Numbered from the stretch's first letter, positions 45,669-57,249 are shown. The stretch is 64,000 nucleotides of DNA from Myotis daubentonii (GCF_963259705.1 NC_081840.1:117789074-117853073), one strand, 5' to 3'. Program-made: numbers and translations. The notes: generated from the sequence alone by a model not told the origin.

Positions 45669-46587
45669 GGCTCACATCGTTGGTTTGTAAGTGGATATTT
45701 GTCATGGCAAATCACCTTCAGACACCTGCAAGGCAAATGTGAATGTTTTTGCTGTGTAGATGTGATCATTGCAATGACGCAACATTTGAGAGTTGGCCTC
45801 ATGGAGTGAGTGTAATATGGATCCTGTAAACCGGTTGAAGCTTTCTAGCTCTTTGGCCTGTGATGACAATCACAGCGATAGTTAAAAAAAAAAAAAAAAA
45901 AAAAGAGCATCATCAGTCATCCTATCTTATATGTTTTTTAGTAAGGACATCACTGAAATACTAAAAACTGGTAGCAGATCAGAGATCCTTCTGATACAAT
46001 AATAACCTCTCACAAGAAAATATAAATCAATTATTTTTGAGAGAGGCTTGAAAATATTGCTCCATGCCACTACTTAGCTGTGCCTGAGTACTTTCTTCAG
46101 CAATTCCCCCATTGAGATCATAAGACTGTGTGTATGGCGGGGTGGGGGGTGCGGAGTTGAGGGGGTAGGGTTAGTGATTTGAATCTACATACTTAAGTAA
46201 ATTTAGGTTCTTCAGATTACAATCCAATATTTAATACAATGCAGTGTCAGTTATCTATGATTCAACTTAGATAAATGTAAAGCAATAATATCTGAGTAGC
46301 TGGGATATCACCAGGAGGATGCATCTGGCTGGCAGGAAAAGGCCATACAGAGAGGAATTATCCTGGTTTATTCGCCTTCATCTAGGGTCTGTCCCCACTC
46401 TAGTAGGCCTAAAAACTCAAACTTTTCATTGAAGTCAGAAAGCTGCCTCATGTTAACAAAACCCACAATAACTTCAACTTCACAAATAGAATGGTCATTT
46501 TTTAAATATATATTATGTAAAATTTAACTACTAAGGAGGTTTTATTCTTAGTCTAAAATATTTCTTTCTTGTTAGAAGGCTGTAAAG
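45669..46587. other. unassigned sequence with long A run
   Basis: An A run of about 21 at 45884-45904 follows a non-repeat stretch and could be the tail of an unrecognised retrocopy. A G-rich run lies at 46139-46170. No gene was recognised. Confidence 0.4.
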
Positions 46588-46620
46588 AAAGTCAATTTTT
46601 TAAAAAATATATTTTTATTG

Positions 46621-47044
46621 CCCAGTTTGTGTGGCTTAATGGCTGAGCCACTATGAACCAGGATGTTGCTGGCTGTGGCTCAATACCCAGTATGGGGCGT
46701 GCAGGAGGCAGCCAATCAATCATTCTCTTTCTCTGTTTTTTCCCAAAATATATTTTATTGATTTTTTTACAGAGAGGAAGGGAGAGGGATAGAGAGTTAG
46801 AAACATCGATGAGAGAGAAACATCGACCAGCTGCCTCCTGCACACCCCCCACTGGGGATATGCCCACAACCAAGGTACATGCCCTTGACTGGAATTGAAC
46901 CCGGGACCCTTCAGTCCACAGGCCGATGCTCTATCCACTGAGCCAAACTGGTCAGGGCTCATTCTCTCTTATCATTGATGTTTATATCTCTCCTTCTCTC
47001 TCTCTCCCTCTCTGAAATCAATAAAAATATATTTTAAATATATG
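46621..47044 (+). mobile_element. middle Ves SINE of the nest
   Basis: A forward SINE (46621-46728 and 46959-47044), inserted in the tail of the outer one with a 13-bp duplication, tatatttttattg, at 46608-46620 and 47045-47057. It is itself split by a third SINE. Confidence 0.87.
46729..46958 (-). mobile_element. inner Ves SINE of the nest
   Basis: A reversed, full-length, little-decayed Ves SINE with a short duplication, tcattctct, at 46720-46728 and 46959-46967. The youngest member. Confidence 0.88.
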
Positions 47045-47639
47045 TATATTTTTATTGATTTCAGAGAGGAAGGGAGAGGGGAAGAGAGAGAAACATCTAT
47101 GATGAGAGAAAGAATGATTGATTGGCGGCCTCCTGCATACCCCCTACTGGGGATTGAGCCCGCAACCCAGTCATGTGCCCTAACCTGGAATGGAATGGGA
47201 CTTCTTGGTTTATAGGTTGATGCTCAACTACTAAACCACACCCACTGGGCAAAAAAGTCAAATTTTAATCAAGAGAGTTAGCCTTATGATTTAACATAAA
47301 ATGGCATTAGGTTTCGAAATCTCTTCTGTTCTAGCTCATGAGACTGAAGCCCAAGATACCAGGTTCTACCAGGACAAATATTATATTTCCTCTTCAGGTC
47401 TGTGCTTGAACAAGGACTGCCACTGTTGTCTTTTGATTCTACCTTGTTCAAAATTTTCCCTATTGAACTTTTGTGCTTCCGATCGATGGTCTAAGTGGGT
47501 TGTGCAAGCAAATTCATGGAGCAAGGGAGAGTAATATTAAAAGTTCAATTTTTGCTTATCTTATTTTTCAATTTTTATGTGAATTTTATAATGTATTTAA
47601 TATATAATGAGAATATAAGACAGTATATATTGCAAATTT

Positions 47640-47825
47640 TGTGTTGGTCATTGTTCTAAGGGCTTTAAATATATTGGCTCATTTGATGTTTAGAGTAGCC
47701 TTGTGAGAAAGAAATAGAGGAAGCCCAGATTAGTCACATAATTTGTCCAGAGAAGAGGAGCTAAGAGTCAACCCAGGTTGCTGTCTCTAGATGTTATGCT
47801 CTTAACCACTACAACATGCTGCTTT
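47640..47825 (-). repeat. MIR-related repeat, reversed
   Basis: 'ttggtcattgttctaaggg', 'gctcatttgatgtttagag' and 'gctcttaaccactacaacat' match the reversed MIR/MIRb family. Confidence 0.65.
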
Positions 47826-49106
47826 CCGAAGGTGGTCCGTAAGTATAAGTTACAGATGAGTGAACCCACCTACATCAGTAAATGGTTTTAATGATAAGGC
47901 CATACAGGCAAGTGCTTCTGCAAATCTCAGCCTGTTCTTTCCACTTTGGGAGAGTCTTTCAAATGTCTGAACACAGTGCTCTGATCTGTTGGTTTGGCAG
48001 TTGACATGTCTGTGGGTAATCACAGCTCACAGATATCCACCACCAGATGTGCACACGTTCTTGAAGCAATTTTCTGACATCACCTTTAAAAATGATAAGG
48101 TCACTCTGGCAACATTTACTGTCCCCAAAGTTGATGAGTGTCCCTTTCTTCATAACTAATTAAAAGATGAGAGAATTCTCCAGTCAGTTTGTTTAATGTG
48201 CAAAAAAATTCCCCACAAGATTATGCAGTATAACACTGTCCTACATTTCTTGTTCAGTTTTCTCTCCTTTATCTCCATCACATGTGGGCTCATAAGTCAA
48301 GGAGGCCTCATGCAAGGAGAGAGGTTAATTTCTTTCTCCTGAGCATGGCAAGCACCTGGATGCTTAAACATATGCAACAGACCAAGAGTAATTCAGAAAA
48401 TACCACCAACTGTAAGGAGGAAAAACATTTTTTTTTTGAAGTAAGATTCTTCCTAAAGGTGTTTTTGCTACTGTATTTGGCTTCTTGTTAATGAAAATAT
48501 TACTTGGGCTATTTTAGTTCTAGTCTCCATACTTATGTGATACAGTGACATAAGCCATCTGTTTGCACATCTTATGAGATATCATTCTTTGCTGCTTTTA
48601 GCAGTTGAATCTTTTAAACAGCAGTTCATGATACTTGATCCTTTCTTCCTTATTGCATTACCTTTATCCTCATTAAAATCTTCTGGGTATCTCAGAGTTA
48701 ACTTTATATTCCATTCTTGATTGTGTACGTGAGATGAAAGAAGGAATAGTTAGTAAGATGGAGACTATGTAGTTATAAAAGATTTTGGCTAAAGATCAAT
48801 GTGTCTATTCCAATTTGACTTAATTCCTTTGTTTAAAACCTGCACTTAGAATTTTAGAAAGCTTGAAGAACATGACAGGTAAGAGACACGATATTGTGCT
48901 ACAAATTCTTAGAATTGCTGATTGATTTGTCCTGTAAACTGTGTTTCTCCAAACCTTCTGAACCTTCTTAAACTTGCACAGCTTTCACTGTCATTGCTAT
49001 GTGATGTGACATTAAAGCAATTTGCTTTTGCTCAACTTTTATGTTATTCCTGTCTATATTATTAACTCAGTGGGCTAGAATGCTAATAACTTTAAATAGC
49101 CCATTG

Positions 49107-49120
49107 GTTGCCATAGTAAC
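49107..49120. promoter_or_regulatory. candidate RFX X-box beside a CCAAT box
   Basis: GTTGCCATAGTAAC fits the X-box pattern GTNRCC-N2-RGYAAC at every position. It overlaps by one base a reversed CCAAT box (ATTGG, 49103-49107) and sits between 9-bp inverted repeats TAACTTTAA (49087-49095) and TTAAAGTTA (49126-49134). No gene start is visible nearby, so function is unproven. Confidence 0.4.
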
Positions 49121-49600
49121 TGATATTAAAGTTAAACATAAGTCTGTCTCTTGGATTCACATTTAAGTCATTTCTGGCATTTGCATTCTTTAGGAACTCC
49201 ATGGACTGACCCTAGAATTTTGTTCAAAAGGGGCCTTGAAAAGTTAAGTTTGAATGAGGAGTTGATTCAGTGGGGTTTATTTTCAATCCTCAGTTGATGA
49301 TTTGTTCAGGCTCAGTCCAGTTTTGTCAAATGTTTGTTCAGAGAACCCCAAGAAGGATGCTCATCTAAACAGGGGTTAAATAGATAATGTTTACTTTTTT
49401 ATATAGTATATATTTTATTAATTTGTACTAATGCATTCTCATATTACAAAGGCAATTTAGTACAAGAATCTGATGATATTTGAATCATCTGTAATAACAC
49501 AGAACGGTACATTAAAAAAATTTCATTTGAGTAACCAAAAAGACAAGTTAAAGAACAAAATTTTCTTTCTTAAAAGTGGACATTGAAACAGACCAAATTC

Positions 49601-49637
<37 letters not shown>

Positions 49638-50158
49638 TTTCAAAGCCTCCAAAGACAAAAGCAGCTGAAAACCTAATTCAAATGAAGAAAAAATGTTTTC
49701 AGTAAACTACTGGTCTCTGACACCATTATCTGTTTTCTGCTGTTTTGTCTGTTTGTTCTGCACCATTTTCATTATGTTCATCATCACTATTAACTTTTGT
49801 TTTCTTGCCCTGAAACTGTACTTTTCCTTTAGCAGATCCAGTTTGGGCAGCTTTCTTCCCCTTTCCTTTTCCTTTAAATCTGTGGCCTTTTGTCTTCCAT
49901 TTGTTTAGGGATTCTTGTTGATTCTTTATGATATGCTCCTATGATTCTTTTTCACACCTTTATCTAGTACTTCTCATGTCATTTCTTTGTTCTTTAATTG
50001 TAGGTTACCATTGCTTGCATTTTCAGTACCCCGTGCTTCCTTAGCTTTTTCTGTAAGTAGAATTATTTCCTCTTTTGCTCCTCTGACAAAAATCTTCCAT
50101 TATATTTCACCATGTGAAATACCTGTGTGTCTTCTCTTCAGATCTGATCATCTAGGGT

Positions 50159-50193
50159 CCCCCCGACCCCCCCCCCGCCCCGCCCCCCCCGCC
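50159..50193. repeat. C-rich run inside the SSB pseudogene
   Basis: A run made almost only of C (G on the coding strand), located where the parent encodes a Gly-containing stretch (the FSGD region). It appears to have expanded after insertion. It could form G-quadruplex or i-motif structures. Confidence 0.8.
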
Positions 50194-50463
50194 AATTTCA
50201 GCAAGCAGCCAACCTTTTCTTTTAGCTATTTCATTTCAGCATTTTCTGCTAACTTTTATTTTTCTCATTGCTCTTGTGTAGTTTACAATTTAGCTTTCAC
50301 TTTATTTTGCTTATTTATTATTATTATTAATTATCATTATTGCAAAGTAATCTTCCTCAAAAAGTATTAGCAGATCTGTGTGTTTGTACTTTTGTCCAGG
50401 GGTTCCCACAAACTTTTTAGAGATTCAGAACAATAGGACACAGCAAACACTGATCCCTTAAAT

Positions 50464-51062
50464 CAAGCATGCCAAACTCCCAGCTCACTGGCCACGTGCA
50501 GCCCAGCCAATATAACAGTATGTAAGAAACGTTTTAATCAGAATTTTGTAACTTAATTTTTACAATATCTTGTTATACATAATTATTAATAACAAACTAC
50601 AATGTTCGCTAATGACTGATTACTATAATCGTGTTGCATTCATTTCCCTTATGCGCCTTATGTGCAGGTGCACCATTTCTCTCCTTTAATACCAGTAGCG
50701 AGTATTTTAGCAGCCGATTGCCACATCATTAGTCTTGTACTGACTTGTTTGGTGTGTGCAACAGGAAATATTTCGCTTTTGGAGAACAAGGAAAATAGGT
50801 TTATTTGTATTACACCTATTCATTTGTGCAGTTATTCAGTGTCTGGTAAGTTAATGTTCAAGAAAAAAATTAATTTTTATTAAAATGTTCTATTATTTTA
50901 TGCTGATGATTACTCATTTATTTCAGCCCTTTGTTTTCAGCATATCTCTATTGAAATAAACCTATGTTTCTATGAAAATTGAAGCTTTTGTTTTTTTGCG
51001 GCCTACATAAACTTAAACCTTGCTTATTTGGCCCATGTTAACCTTTGAGTTTGACATCCTTG
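50464..51062. mobile_element. non-autonomous hAT transposon in the SSB pseudogene
   Basis: Terminal repeats CAAGCATGCCAAACTC (50464-50479) and reversed CAAGGATGTCAAACTC (ending 51062). A perfect 8-bp duplication, ccttaaat, lies at 50456-50463 and 51063-51070. At 599 bp it has no transposase frame. Removing it rejoins the SSB text at a LHKAFKGS-like position, which confirms both calls. Confidence 0.95.
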
Positions 51063-51136
51063 CCTTAAATGCTTTGTGCAATGTTCTTCTCATCTGAATA
51101 TTTAGTACTTGACCTTTATCTTATGACCATTCTTTT

Positions 51137-51344
51137 TTGTTGTTGTTTTTATTGGTTTTAGAGAAAGAGGAAGGGAAGATAGCGAGATAGAAACATCCAC
51201 GAGAGAGAAACATCTATTGGCTGCCTCCATCACGCCCCCTACTGGGGACCACAACCTGGGCATATGCCCTCACCAGAAATCTAAGAGGCAGCCTCTTGGT
51301 TCATAGGTCAATGCTCAAGCACTGAGCCACACCAGTCAGGCCTA
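51137..51344 (-). mobile_element. Ves SINE in the SSB pseudogene
   Basis: A reversed SINE with an 11-bp duplication, accattctttt, at 51126-51136 and 51345-51355. It interrupts the pseudogene at the KEW codons. Confidence 0.92.
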
Positions 51345-51838
51345 ACCATTCTTTTATGTCATCAAGGGTTGCATCAGCAGAGAAGTCTTTAACATAAACA
51401 GATCTGTTTTTTACATGATTTTTATACTCATCAGTCACTTCAGAGGGAGTTTGTTTGGAAACTTTCTGATTTTAGTCACATCTTCACTCATTCCCACGAG
51501 TTCTGCCTTTGATTTGCTCAATGTTTTATGTTAAAGTCTGTTGTTAGATGGTTTAACCTATTGAATTTTATCATTAGCTCCAAAGGTACCCAGCTTTCAT
51601 CCAGTTTGATTTGTTCCTTTAAAAATCTGTCCTGTGGCAAATTGAAATCGCCAAAAAAATGTTTAATTTTATGACAGATGTTGGCCTCTGGAGCATTGAG
51701 TTCTCGTCCATGTGGCTATCTTTAAGGTGCCCACGCCGCAGAGCGGGCCTCAGGATCACCAGGCGGCTGCAGCCTCTCATCTTCCCTGTGCCTCTGACTG
51801 GCCTGACAAGTTTTAGTTTTTTCACTTGTATTTATTCA

Positions 51839-52180
51839 CTCTAGGTATTTTCTATGTTGTTTTTCTCTTTTACTTATCTTTGCAATGATTTCTATAATGT
51901 TTCTAAACTGTTTTTAAAACTACACTCTGAGTATTGAGAAGAAAGAAATATTCAAGGAAGCTTTTTATGAGATGGTTCCTAGATACATCCTATGCTCTAT
52001 GTCTTGGGTGACTTCCGTTTCTGCTACCTAGGGTCTCAGTAAAGATATCACCTTCTGTTTAAAGCCTGACTGTCCTCTTTTACATCTCTTGTGTGAGTCT
52101 TTCCGAAAAATATGTGCACTGCATTGAACACACAAAATTTAATTATAGTTCTACGCAATCTCTGAGAGAAAGCTGATGTG

Positions 52181-52236
<56 letters not shown>

Positions 52237-52266
52237 AAATCTTAGATATGAATTCATCTGTCCACA
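51839..52266. other. unassigned sequence with AT microsatellite
   Basis: An (AT)n run lies at 52183-52231. The rest is not assigned. Confidence 0.5.
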
Positions 52267-52808
52267 TCCTATATAATAAAGAGCTAATATGCAAATAGAA
52301 GTCACGCCCTCATGCCATCACATCATAATGGCTCAGACACTCAACACTGGGGAGAGAGGAATGGGGACCAGCCAGGTTGCGGCCAGGAGAGGGACAAACT
52401 GATGCCTCACGGTCCCGGGTGACAGTGCCTGCAGCTGTGGCCCAGGCAAAGCCTCATGCCTACGATCCCCTGTGGCTGCAGCTGGACTGGGCAAAGCCGG
52501 CCTAGGTCCTGGGTGCCTGAAGCCAGCCAGAGGGAGGGAACCCCGGGTCTGGGTGCCAGCAACTGGCCAGAGAAGGGAATCCTGGGTCCCGGGTGCAGGG
52601 CAAGGCAGAGGCAGTTAGGGGAGATCAGGGAAGCAGTTAGGGGCAATCAGGCAGGCAGGCAGGCAGGCAGGCGAGCATTTAGGAGGCAGCGGTCCCAGAT
52701 TGTGAGAGGCAGTCAGACATCTCCCAAGGGGTCCTAGATTGGAGAGGGTGTAGGCCAGGCCGAGGCCCCCCCACCCCAGTGCACAAATTTTGTGCATCGG
52801 GACTCTAG
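52267..52808 (+). mobile_element. non-autonomous Helitron, complete
   Basis: It starts TCCTATATAATAAAGAG after host A (52266) and ends with the hairpin GTGCACAAATTTTGTGCA plus TCGGGACTCTAG at 52808 before T. The body is GC-rich and unlike the other copies in its middle, with a (GGCA)n run at 52648-52672. The long frames here are compositional. Confidence 0.9.
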
Positions 52809-55160
52809 TAGGATTATATTTGGGGCCATGGGATTCTTTTCTCCCTAAGTTATCTTTTTCCACCTCACACCAGTTGAGGCTGAAAGAATTTTCTCCCTTT
52901 ATCTCTGGAGATGCAGAGTTATTTTCTGTCTAGGCTCCCACCCCCACTTTCCAGAAGAAAGAACACTCTATTATCAGCAGCAGCTTATCTGTTGAATATG
53001 TATGAGTGTCCTAGAATTTAGAAAATCTTGTCACTCACTTATATAACTTGGTGGTGACATTGAGTCCTCTCCCTTCCCCCATATTTCTTAAACTAGGCCC
53101 TTTTCTGTCCTGTAAATGCAGTATCCTTCTCAGCTCCCGTGCCCTTCTGTACTCTCTCAGATTCTGTAGTTGTCAGAATTCACTTTCTTATGCCAGAGGC
53201 TTATTTCTAATGCCATTTTTTTTCTCAAACTTCCTACTTGGTAAATATATGTCTTTCAGTAGCAACATTTAGCATACTGTTAAACATTACCACCAGATTA
53301 TTAATTCTGTGACTTGTCAAATATTACTACAAGGGAATAGGGTCTTTTGTTCAAATGTGACTTAGAAAGCCTGACTTTAAGAAAAGCAAACAGGTTTCCT
53401 CACCGGAGAACTATTAATATTGTAAATCTCTTACAAGTGGAAGGAAAAAGCAACATTGTGAAATATGTCTACCTTGTTAAATATTTTAAGGCCCTCATTT
53501 ATGAGCCACCCCTGTTTTTATAAGGGACAACCTTCAAATGAGGGCCTGTGAGTAGGATAGAGTGAAATTAACCTTAATATTTTAATCTCTATGTGTATAC
53601 TTTCCTAAAGTTGATATGCTTGAGGAAAGGTTGGTGGGATTTAAGCTATTTCCCCCGACCCATGATAATCACTGTTACCCTTTTTTACAAAAGAGAAAAA
53701 ACACACGATATAGTTAACTACTTTAAATCTTTATTGGTGCATTACCTCAAGGTGAAAAAGACTTCCAGGACACCAAACAAATGGAAATTATTTTGTTATT
53801 GAAAAAGTGAATGACTTATATTTGGGCAGCAAATTCTTTTGCAACTAGGGTGGTTTTCAATTCTTTATGCTTTCAATAAAATTGAAGAGGGACCTAATAG
53901 AGTTGTCAGTGCACAGGCTACTGGAAATAATTTGTGATGATGTAGCATAGCACTATAAGATAGTCTTCCCAAAGCTTGGAAGAATTTCAAAGAATTATAC
54001 TTCCCATATTCTTATTTATGTGAACAAGTTTCTCAGTTTTTAATTAGGAAAATGAAAAATAGAAATGAGTAATGTGAAATCTTAGTTTTATTCTAACAAT
54101 GTCATGATCATTCGGTATACATGAGTTAATTGGGGAAAAATAGTCCCGCTCATCTAATTAAAAGATGAATTAAAAGATGAATTTCCAATAAATACTTTTC
54201 AAAAAAACGTGACATATTTATATTGTTTATATCAATTATGTACTAACATACTTTTAGTGATGACTCAAAGAATAACTTCAATCTCAGCTTCAAATATACT
54301 CACATAGACATTATAAAATATTAATCAGTAAATGACTTTCAAGAATTTAAACATAATACCTCAAGATAAAATTCTGTGGAGAAAAGTAGAGTGAAACATG
54401 ATTTAAGGACAAAAAGACATTATGTAAAATTTTACTATTAAAGATGAGCATGTTTTTAAATTTTTACTAGATTATATTGAGTATCACATTGTTGTATATT
54501 CTATAGATCAATTTTTTTAAACGCTGCAACCTTTTAATAATAAAAAAAGTTACAAAACTTTTTCCATCTCATCTAAAAGAATAGGTCTTATTAATTGTAC
54601 AATAACAAAGATGTTATTGTTAAAAGTAGTTATTAGAAAGGGGGAAATTTTAACTTTAGAGAAAGGGCCAATATACCTGCTTTCTTTTCTTTTTCTTTTT
54701 TCATGTCAAACATTTTGAAATAAGATATAATTCATATGTCATAAAACTCACCTTTTAACATGTACACTTTTAATTCTTCACAATCGATGGATATATTTTT
54801 AAAAAATGGTGTGACCATGTTATTTTCTAACGTTAGTAGTTACAATGCTTCTTTGCAATTAAACTATGAGAATAATGTTAGATGTTAACCAAAAAAATAT
54901 GTGAGGGTTACCTTGTTTTTCAGAAGTATTTTAGGGGATATGTGGGAAATAAATACTTAAAGGCCACAATTCTATGTAACACTCTTTGGAAAGCATTGAT
55001 CTGATATGACTTCGGGTTCTTGTTTTGGTTCCCAGGTGTCCGTGTCCTTCCTCTCTTCTCAGGCTATGTGGCTGTTTCTTAGTGAAATTCTTGAAGAACT
55101 ATAATGGATTAATTATGCAGTTAGTTTAGATAACTGCTAATAGCTTGGGGTTCAATCGTT
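52809..55160. other. unassigned AT-rich sequence
   Basis: No gene recognised. The stretch 54690-54850 resembles an L1M 3' piece ('gatataattcatatgtcata', 'aaaactcaccttttaacatg'). The rest has no repeat that I can name. Confidence 0.4.
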
Positions 55161-55649
55161 ACAACAATTTCATTGAGCAACTCTATGTACCAGGCACAAT
55201 TTCAGGCACTGGAGATACCAGCAGTGAATGAGAAGACAAAAAATTCCTGTTCTTATGGACATTCTGAAAAGGGGACACAGACCATGGGCAAATATATAAG
55301 TAAAATGTAAGAGTAGTAGATGGGAGAGTTGAAAGAAGCAGTCCAAGATAATTTAAGTTTCAATAAAATGTTTTGGGAAAATTGCAATGAAAAGCTGATA
55401 TTTGAATAAATACCTGAAAGAAGTATAGGAGTGTGGCAAATATTTCTGAAAGAGAAAACAACAAGGACAAGATTACTGAGATAAGATCACACTAATTATT
55501 TGTTAATATATTTTATTGTTAATAGTATTACAGCTATCTCCCCCATTTCTCACCCACTTTTACCGAACTCCTCCCAGGTCCTACCTGCCCCCCCCCTCAC
55601 CCCCAGCTCTTTACTACTCTACTGCTCATTACATGGGCTATGCATACCT

Positions 55650-55818
55650 TCTATAATAATAATAGCATATTATGTTAATTAGACCGGAAAGCCGGATGAC
55701 CTTCCGGACGTCCATCCAACGACCTTCCAGATAAAACTGGGGCTGCGAGGACCAAGGCAAGCTGCTGCGGCTGCAAGGGCCAAGCCCCTTGCACAAATTT
55801 CATGCATCGAGCCTCTAG
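55650..55818 (+). mobile_element. short Helitron, same subfamily as 35313-35467
   Basis: It starts TCTATAATAATAATAG and shares 'gttaattagaccgg', 'gatgaccttccgg', 'ggccaaggcaag'-type text with its relative. It ends TTGCACAAATTTCATGCATC plus GAGCCTCTAG at 55818. A further Helitron starts at the next base. Confidence 0.88.
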
Positions 55819-56182
55819 TCTATATATATAAAAGCCTAAGTGACCGAATGACCAAACGACTGGTTGACCCATCGCTATGATGCACAATGACCTCCAGGGG
55901 GCAAACACTTAAAGCAGGAGCTGCCCCCTGGTGGTCAGTGTGCTCCCACAGTAGAAGCACTGCTCAGCTGACCTACAGGCACCAGAGGCAGGGCTCTCGG
56001 CGTGACCCTCTCCCTATCAGGACTGACTGGGTGTGAGTCTGTGGCAGGCGCAGCAGGGCTGGGATGAGCAGGAATGGCAGGCAGGAGTGGCAGGGGACAT
56101 TGGACTGCCTGTTTCAGCCCAATTACTGCAGGCAAAGCTGACGGACCCCACTGGTGCACAAATCTGTGCACCGGGCCTCTAG
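55819..56182 (+). mobile_element. Helitron head to tail with the preceding one
   Basis: It starts TCTATATATATAAAAGCCTAAG at 55819, flush with the previous CTAG. It has an internal stem of 'gacctccagggggca' and 'tgccccctggtggtca' (55888-55937) and ends GTGCACAAATCTGTGCAC plus CGGGCCTCTAG at 56182 before T. Confidence 0.9.
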
Positions 56183-56964
56183 TAAGTATATAAGTTCTTT
56201 GGTTTATCTCTTCTTGTCCACCCAACCCCACATTAAGTTATGTCAGTCTCTTCCATGCCTCCATGCTTCAGGTCTTGTTTTGTTGGTCAATTCCTTTTGT
56301 TCATTAGATTCCACAAATAAGTGAGGTTATGTGATATTTGTCTTTCTCAGATTGGCTTATTTCACTTAGCATAATATTTTCCAGGTCCATCCATGCTGTC
56401 CCAAAGGATAAGAGATCCCTCTTCTTTACAGCTGCCCAGAATTCCTTTGTGTAAATGTCCCAAAGCTTTTTTAATCCATTCATCTACTGATGGGCATTTG
56501 GGCTGTTTCCAAATCTTAGCTATTGTAGTAATGTTGCTATGAACATAGGGGTGCATATATTCTTTCTGATTGGTATTTTGGGGTTTTTAGGATATATTCC
56601 CAAAGTGGGAACACTGGATCAAATGGAAGTTCCATTTTTAGCATTTTGAGGAAACTCCATACTGTTTTCCAAGTGGCTGCACCAATCTGCATTCCCACCA
56701 GCAGTGAACTAGTGTTCCCTTTTCTCCACATTCTCATCAGCACTTGTTGTTTGTTGATTTTTTTTGATGAGAGCCATTCTGATAGAACTGAGGTGATATC
56801 TCACTGTGGTTTTAATTAGCATTTCCCTGATGATTAATGACTTTGAGCATTTTTTTCATTTTTGACTTGGCCATTTGCAAGATCACACTAATAATTAATG
56901 AGGAAAGGTCAGTGGGGTTGGACTGGTGTGAGCTGTTAAGAATGTGAGAGATGATATCTGAAAG

Positions 56965-57249
56965 GTCTGAAAAGAATATAAAATGATACAGCTGCTATGA
57001 AAAACAGTATGAAGATTCTTCAAAAAATTAAAAAAGAATTACTATGTAATCCAGAAATTCCACATCTGGGTGTATATTCAAAATAATTTTAAAGCCAGTT
57101 CTCAACGAGATATTTGCACACCCATGTTCATAATAGCATTATTTATAAGAAGTGAAAGAACTCATGTCCATCAACAGATGAATGGATAAACAAAATGAAA
57201 TATTATTTAATCCTAAAAAAAGAAGGAAATCTTGTCACATGCTACAATG

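Larger units (their letters stand above)
46588..47261 (-). mobile_element. outer Ves SINE of a three-deep nest
   Basis: A reversed SINE whose T-rich end (46596-46620) and remainder (47058-47250) were separated by a second SINE. An 8-bp duplication, aaagtcaa, lies at 46588-46595 and 47254-47261. It is the oldest member of the nest. Confidence 0.85.
47262..49394. other. mostly unassigned sequence
   Basis: It contains a MIR-like piece (47640-47825). The remainder shows no repeat that I can name. The frames 47301-47534 and 47959-48153 have no known motif. A possible RFX X-box next to a reversed CCAAT box lies at 49103-49120. Confidence 0.4.
49395..51838 (-). pseudogene. SSB: processed pseudogene of SSB (La autoantigen)
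   Basis: The reverse strand carries a spliced, full-length copy of the mRNA for La, an RNA-binding protein that protects 3' ends of RNA polymerase III transcripts. The start codon lies at 51711-51709 after about 125 bp of 5' UTR. La-motif text is readable at about 51660-51560 (FGDFNLP-like, here changed at a few residues, then [16 protein letters not shown]). The RRM start follows near 51420-51345, ending at [10 protein letters not shown]. It continues across a SINE (51137-51344) and a hAT (50464-51062). The C-terminal part runs through 50100-49720 to a stop at 49707-49709. The 3' UTR with an AATAAA near 49420 follows, then a short A tail. Frameshifts and stops are many, and a G run expanded at about 50160-50193. 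No introns are present. Not functional. Confidence 0.88.
55497..56878 (-). mobile_element. L1 3' end with nested Helitron pair
   Basis: A reversed L1 3' region (55497-55649 and 56183-56878), bounded by the perfect 14-bp duplication aagatcacactaat at 55483-55496 and 56879-56892. Two Helitrons (55650-56182) were later added inside its 3' UTR. The minus frames at 56362-56743 show L1 phrases such as IWKQPKCPSVDEWIKK. Severely 5'-truncated. Confidence 0.92.
55165..56964 (+). mobile_element. old L2 fragment split by an L1
   Basis: 'aactctatgtaccaggcac', 'caggcactggagataccag' and the text to 55496 follow an L2 3' region. It resumes at 56893-56964 after the L1 insertion. Confidence 0.6.

Noticed and set aside
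49693..50370. Plus-strand frames of 71 and 127 residues that look like membrane proteins
   Set aside because: They are the antisense of the SSB pseudogene. The minus strand gives a recognisable protein text and 3' UTR.
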